Of a stretch of 64,000 nt of DNA, positions 60,401 to 64,000 are shown piece after piece. This stretch comes from Euwallacea fornicatus. Taxonomy: Eukaryota > Arthropoda > Insecta > Coleoptera > Curculionidae. The stretch's first letter is position 1. Each line of letters begins with the position of its first letter. Position numbers and translations under genes: made by a program. The DNA lies in NCBI RefSeq assembly GCF_040115645.1, contig NC_089552.1:2356001-2420000 (forward strand), written 5' to 3'. A model generated the notes under the pieces. It worked only from the letters and a program-made list of their open reading frames with translations. It was not told where the DNA came from and ran no database searches.

Positions 60401-61544
60401 ATATGCGATAAATTCCTTCAACAAACGTAAGTGGATACGAAAAAGAGATATAAATCTGCTTCTCTTATTAACGAATCCTTGCATTTAACAATAAAGTTCT
60501 CAGTAGTCACTTAAACGTACTTTTCTCCTCTACTAAACCATAAATTTTAACACATTTTTATAAATTTACAATTTTGTTTCAATTATTACTGAGATAAGCA
60601 GATAATTTTAATAGTGTTAATCAAGATCGACCCTTCGAAAAATCTATCAGAACTGCAAATTAGCATTTCTTTTTAATAATTTGCCAACACATTATTAATG
60701 ACAAGTGATGATGAAATTCTAAACTTTCCAAAAAAGTTCTATTATTCCTGTCTACAGCAACCCCAGAACTGGAACTCGGCAGCCTGGAGCCCTTAGATAT
60801 TCCATCACTTGACATAGGCGAGGGCAGAGGGGCGGTTAATGTCGCCCAACATTTCAAGAACGTGAAACTGCATGGTCTTACCAATGTTAAAATTTATAGA
60901 TCTATGTAAATTGTAGAGCAAATCAAAAAAGTGAAATAAAGAAACTTTTCTAACAATATTACAGGATTGACTGGGACAAGAAAACAATAATAACAGATTC
61001 TCTGAGTCCTTCGCTGCGATTGGAGGGCGAATATGCCATGAACGGAAGAGTGCTTTTGCTGCCTGTGATGGGACAAGGAACGTGCAATATTACCCTGGGT
61101 AAGTTGAAAACTGGGGAATTTTAGTTCAAACGATCGTTACAATTGTTTTTAAAAAATGTCAACTCTTTTTTGAAATTTTTGTAGAAAACATGAAGATTCA
61201 TCACGTAATGAGCTTCGACTACGTGGAGCGCAAAGGAAAAACTTACATGAAAGTGACCGACATCGCAATTAGTATGAACCTAGAAAAGATCAGTTTCAAG
61301 TTTCATAATCTTTTCAATCGGCAGAGGGGCCTGGGTGAAAATATTAACAATGTAAAATTCCTGTTAGAAATTTTATACAGAATATCATACAGAAAAGCAA
61401 TATTTTAAGGTTTTGAACGACAACAGTGCAGATGTGTTCAATGACGTGCGTGAAGGTTACGAAAAGAGCTTTGGGTTGATCTTCAAGAATTTGGCTAATA
61501 GCATATTGCTAAAGGTGCCAGTTGAGGACCTCTTTTTAAATTGA
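57493..61544 (+). CDS. Takeout / juvenile hormone binding protein-like secreted protein 2
   Basis: Six exons: 57493-57565, 60334-60426, 60758-60905, 60965-61098, 61185-61351, 61410-61544. They total 250 codons including stop (249 aa). A signal peptide (MFYFALVSVLICLCLNDGAD) is followed by the Cys pair KCNRTVKTFPECFRKG. Then come LGSLEPLDIPSLDIGEGRG, the family motif MGQGTCNITL, RKGKTYMKVTDIAISM and the final helix SILLKVPVEDLF. Intron phases 1,1,2,1,0 match takeout-like gene 1 for the first four introns, so the two are paralogues now separated by DNAAF1. Intron 1 is expanded to about 2.8 kb and holds a MITE. Reading past exon 5 to a stop at 61408 was rejected, because splicing AAT|GTAAAA to TTTTAAG restores the conserved C-terminus. 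The ligand is unknown. Confidence 0.92.
57566..60333 (+). other. Large first intron of takeout-like gene 2
   Basis: AT-rich, with no internal exon recognised. Holds the MITE-like element at 59114-59583 and simple (ATA)n/(AATA)n tracts near 59600-59650. Confidence 0.7.
59114..59583. mobile_element. MITE-like element, about 470 bp
   Basis: The left end ACAGGGTGGTCTTTAAGAGT and the right end, ACAGAGTGGTCACTCATGAA on the opposite strand, are related imperfect inverted termini. No coding capacity; it sits in a takeout gene intron. A different family from the element at 31544. Confidence 0.55.
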
Positions 61545-62200
61545 TTTAGTTTTAGATGCTTAAATGAGCTTTGTATTAAAAAATGACTGAACTGAATAAT
61601 TAGGTATAGATTGGATTCTTGTAATATAATAAGAAGCAAGAATGCGAGTTCTTTTGATTATGCCTGACCAGCACATTAGTTACACAGTCCACAGATCTGT
61701 TTTGATGATCTAAAATAGTTAGAACCCCATTCCAAAAAAACTTCAGATGAGTGAATACAATGCGTAGTTTGGGCTTTCATGCATTAAGATCTCAGACACT
61801 ATAAAAGCTATTTGAGTCAAATTATTAATGTGAACTTACTAAGTCTTGTGTAAATGTGTAATATATCTATGTGAGCTATAAGTCATTGTAACTCCCTGTA
61901 AAGTCATCAATACTTATTTTCGTAAGTTTACTATGTAAATTTTCTTTGTTGTATTTATGTGCAAGGTATTGATATAACAGAATCAAAACTTAACTGCTTT
62001 ATTAACTTCTTCAATCTTCACAGTGCGAAACACTTAAAATAGGTGGTAAAAATGTAGTATTTATTTGACTCTATCTTCACCTAAATCTCGAACAATGGCA
62101 AATTAAATATCGATATTTACATGGCATCAGTATCAGGTGAGATTCAACGATATTTTTTAGTTAAACAGAACACAATTTCCTTTTCCGCACAATCGCGTTT
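61545..62200. other. Convergent intergenic region
   Basis: Lies between the 3' ends of takeout-like gene 2 (+) and gamma-tubulin (-). A minus-strand AATAAA at 62065-62060 is a plausible polyadenylation signal for gamma-tubulin. No other feature. Confidence 0.55.
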
Positions 62201-64000
62201 CTAAGAGCAATAATCTTCCCTTGTAGCCGCTATATACTCATCTACAAGATCTTGCACCACCCCTCGACTCGAATCCAGCTCATCCAGGTTTTCCTTAAAC
62301 ATATCCTCCTTCTTGAACTGGTCCAGGAAAGCTTCACGTTTCCGTAGCTTGTCATACTGGACTAAAGCGCGGTCGAACAGCTGGAAAAATTGGGCTAATT
62401 AACACGCACCAGCCAAAAATTCCGAGAAAACTTGCCGATGAAATATTGGTATGGTTAGCCAGCATAAGCCCTGACACTCTATGAGCTGTAGAAACATAGG
62501 GTGATTTTTTAGAGAGGGCTACTTGAATACTGGCAGGACCCCAGGGGATAAATTGCGCTAGCTTACGCTCCCTGATTCTTTGGAGAGATTTGTGGACTTG
62601 AGTTGGGTCCACTTCACCCTAGAGAAAACATACTTCTCTTCTTTCATTCTATCGCTCGCGAGCAAACTGAGTGACTCAAACCCCCACTTATTAACTAACC
62701 TGAATAATATTGAGAATTGAGATAAAGCAATGCTGTGAATTCCTGTCTTGAGCAGTGGACACCATCATATTTTTCGGTTGAAGCAAACGCCGCATTACAT
62801 CAAGAACTGTAGTTTTCCGTACATTGGCTTCATCAGTATCGGTTGACAAGGGCGTGTAGCCAGTCATCAAGAAGTGGAGACGCGGTGTTGGGATAAGCGG
62901 AGCTAACAGCCCCATTAGGTCGTTATTCATATAAGAAGGATATCTGGGAACAGTCGTGTATGTAGGGAGAGATTTGAAGCCATGTACTTTATCTATTTTG
63001 GGAATAAGTTGAAACAGCACAACGTCCCGTACACACACTTAAGCATGTTGACCCCTGAATGTGCCTCTAGCAAAACCCATAGAGAATGATCAGGCTTTAT
63101 GTAGAATATATAACGAAGGCTGGGAAGCTGACTTACAATTAGCCGAGTCGTAGGTTTTACCAAACAATTAATGAATTTCAAACTAGCTCTGTTTGAAACC
63201 TTATGAAGCAAATTGAGACTAAACTGTGAGCCATCGAAGATAATAAACCTTGATTCCCAAAATACATAGAGTCCGTTAAAGAATGTATCAACTTTTGTTA
63301 CGTAGAGTATTTCAGTACGTATGGGCGGTGAACTAATTGTTGATATAATCACCTTAAAGTTGCAGTAGAGACCGACATAATCGTGCTCACTAAACTGTTT
63401 ATTTGAGTAAATGTTGGGTTCTGAATTTTTAATCGGTCAGCTGCTATTCTATTTAGGGCTGTGTTGTCCAAGACCACTACCGAGTCGGCAGACTCGGTCA
63501 AGCGTTTGAGGGTCAAAAGAGAATTGTATGGCTGAACGACCACATCACTGAAATTTTTTGCCTTTGTAATCTAAATTGTTCATCAAAAGTTAATCATTAA
63601 TAACCTTATTTCATCTAAATTTGGGAAGACACTGTATGTTTGAACGAGTTTTTTGGGGAATCTGTCAGAGAGTTTTCCCAATATATTTGAACCCATGCCA
63701 GAGCCTGTACCTCCAGCTATGGAATGGCACAATACAAATCCCTCTAAACTATCACTACCCTCAGCTTCTCGATCAATTATATCAAAAATTTCTTCATGCA
63801 GTTTCTCGCCCTGGGAGTAGCCAGAGGCCCAGTTGTTACCTAACAAATGACGCTATATTCTTTTTTTGTTTGTTAATAATTATAATTTCGCACTAAACGG
63901 TGATGCAAGGTGCTCATTACTAGACTTTTCACTTACCTGCTCCTCCCCCGTTTTTAGATAAAAATACATTTTCTTGATTATACAGTTTTGAATAAGGAGA
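62201..64000 (-). CDS. gammaTub (homologue): Gamma-tubulin, C-terminal exons (5' end beyond the window)
   Basis: Six exons in the window, 64000-63937, 63839-63605, 63547-63353, 62943-62700, 62618-62436 and 62380-62201, are all phase-consistent. The sequence is near-identical in pattern to animal gamma-tubulin: NGGGAGNNWASGYSQGEKLH, CHSIAGGTGSGMGSN (tubulin nucleotide-binding signature), [72 protein letters not shown], then the C-terminal DELDSSRGVVQDLVDEY. Gamma-tubulin nucleates microtubules at centrosomes within gamma-TuRC. The residues before YNQENVFLSKNGGG are missing because of the window edge. The last intron uses a GC donor (TCG|GCAAGT at 62435). It cannot be assigned to the somatic or maternal paralogue class from this part. 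Confidence 0.97.

Noticed and set aside
61352..61409. Takeout-like gene 2 continuing through …NNVKFLLEILYRISYRKAIF
   Set aside because: This is intronic; splicing restores the conserved takeout C-terminus VLNDNSADVFNDV…VPVEDLF.
1..64000. CRISPR arrays, bacterial operons, toxin or defence islands
   Set aside because: The window is a spliced eukaryotic genome segment; no regularly spaced identical repeats or prokaryotic gene order is present.
1..64000. tRNA or rRNA genes
   Set aside because: No cloverleaf-compatible A/B-box pair or rRNA-like block was noticed by eye; a covariance-model scan would be needed to exclude them fully.

Overview
This window is a piece of an insect nuclear genome, most likely from a beetle, though I inferred the order from overall gene and repeat content and could not test it. 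The genes have many small spliced exons with GT-AG introns. The gene content is metazoan and in part arthropod-typical: ZAD zinc finger, takeout/JHBP proteins, a GMC oxidoreductase and a fatty acyl-CoA reductase. The intergenic DNA is AT-rich and full of decayed mariner-like, Penelope-like, MITE and foldback elements. I rebuilt exon chains by hand from splice sites, codon phase and remembered family sequence. For complete genes the exon lengths sum to whole codons.

Layout. 1-605 (+): last two exons of a fatty acyl-CoA reductase. 1.87-2.2 kb: a frame-broken relic resembling a cytochrome P450 N-terminus. 12.4-3.3 kb (-): sixteen phase-consistent exons of a kazrin homologue (coiled coil plus three SAM domains), open at both ends. 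12.4-19.3 kb: repeats, including a mariner deletion derivative and a MITE. 19.3-20.5 kb (+): a small leucine-rich-repeat membrane protein. 20.9-36.6 kb: a transposon-rich tract with a foldback palindrome, a mariner-like element with both ends, a Penelope-like fragment, a ~160-bp satellite split by another mariner, MITEs, a second foldback element, and a decaying coiled-coil gene (minus strand, 29.2-23.2 kb).

37.7-64 kb is gene-dense: GMC oxidoreductase (+), ZAD-C2H2 zinc finger factor (+), chondroitin polymerizing factor (-), takeout/JHBP protein 1 (+), the dynein-arm assembly factor DNAAF1 (+), takeout/JHBP protein 2 (+), and the C-terminal five-sixths or so of gamma-tubulin (-, running off the right edge).

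These genes form no operon or single pathway. The most interesting points are three GC-AG introns among about 57 reconstructed introns, a takeout pair with matching intron phases flanking DNAAF1, a mariner and its internally deleted derivative in the same window, two foldback elements, and a coiled-coil gene decaying around a repeat-filled intron. I found no convincing new multi-gene system.
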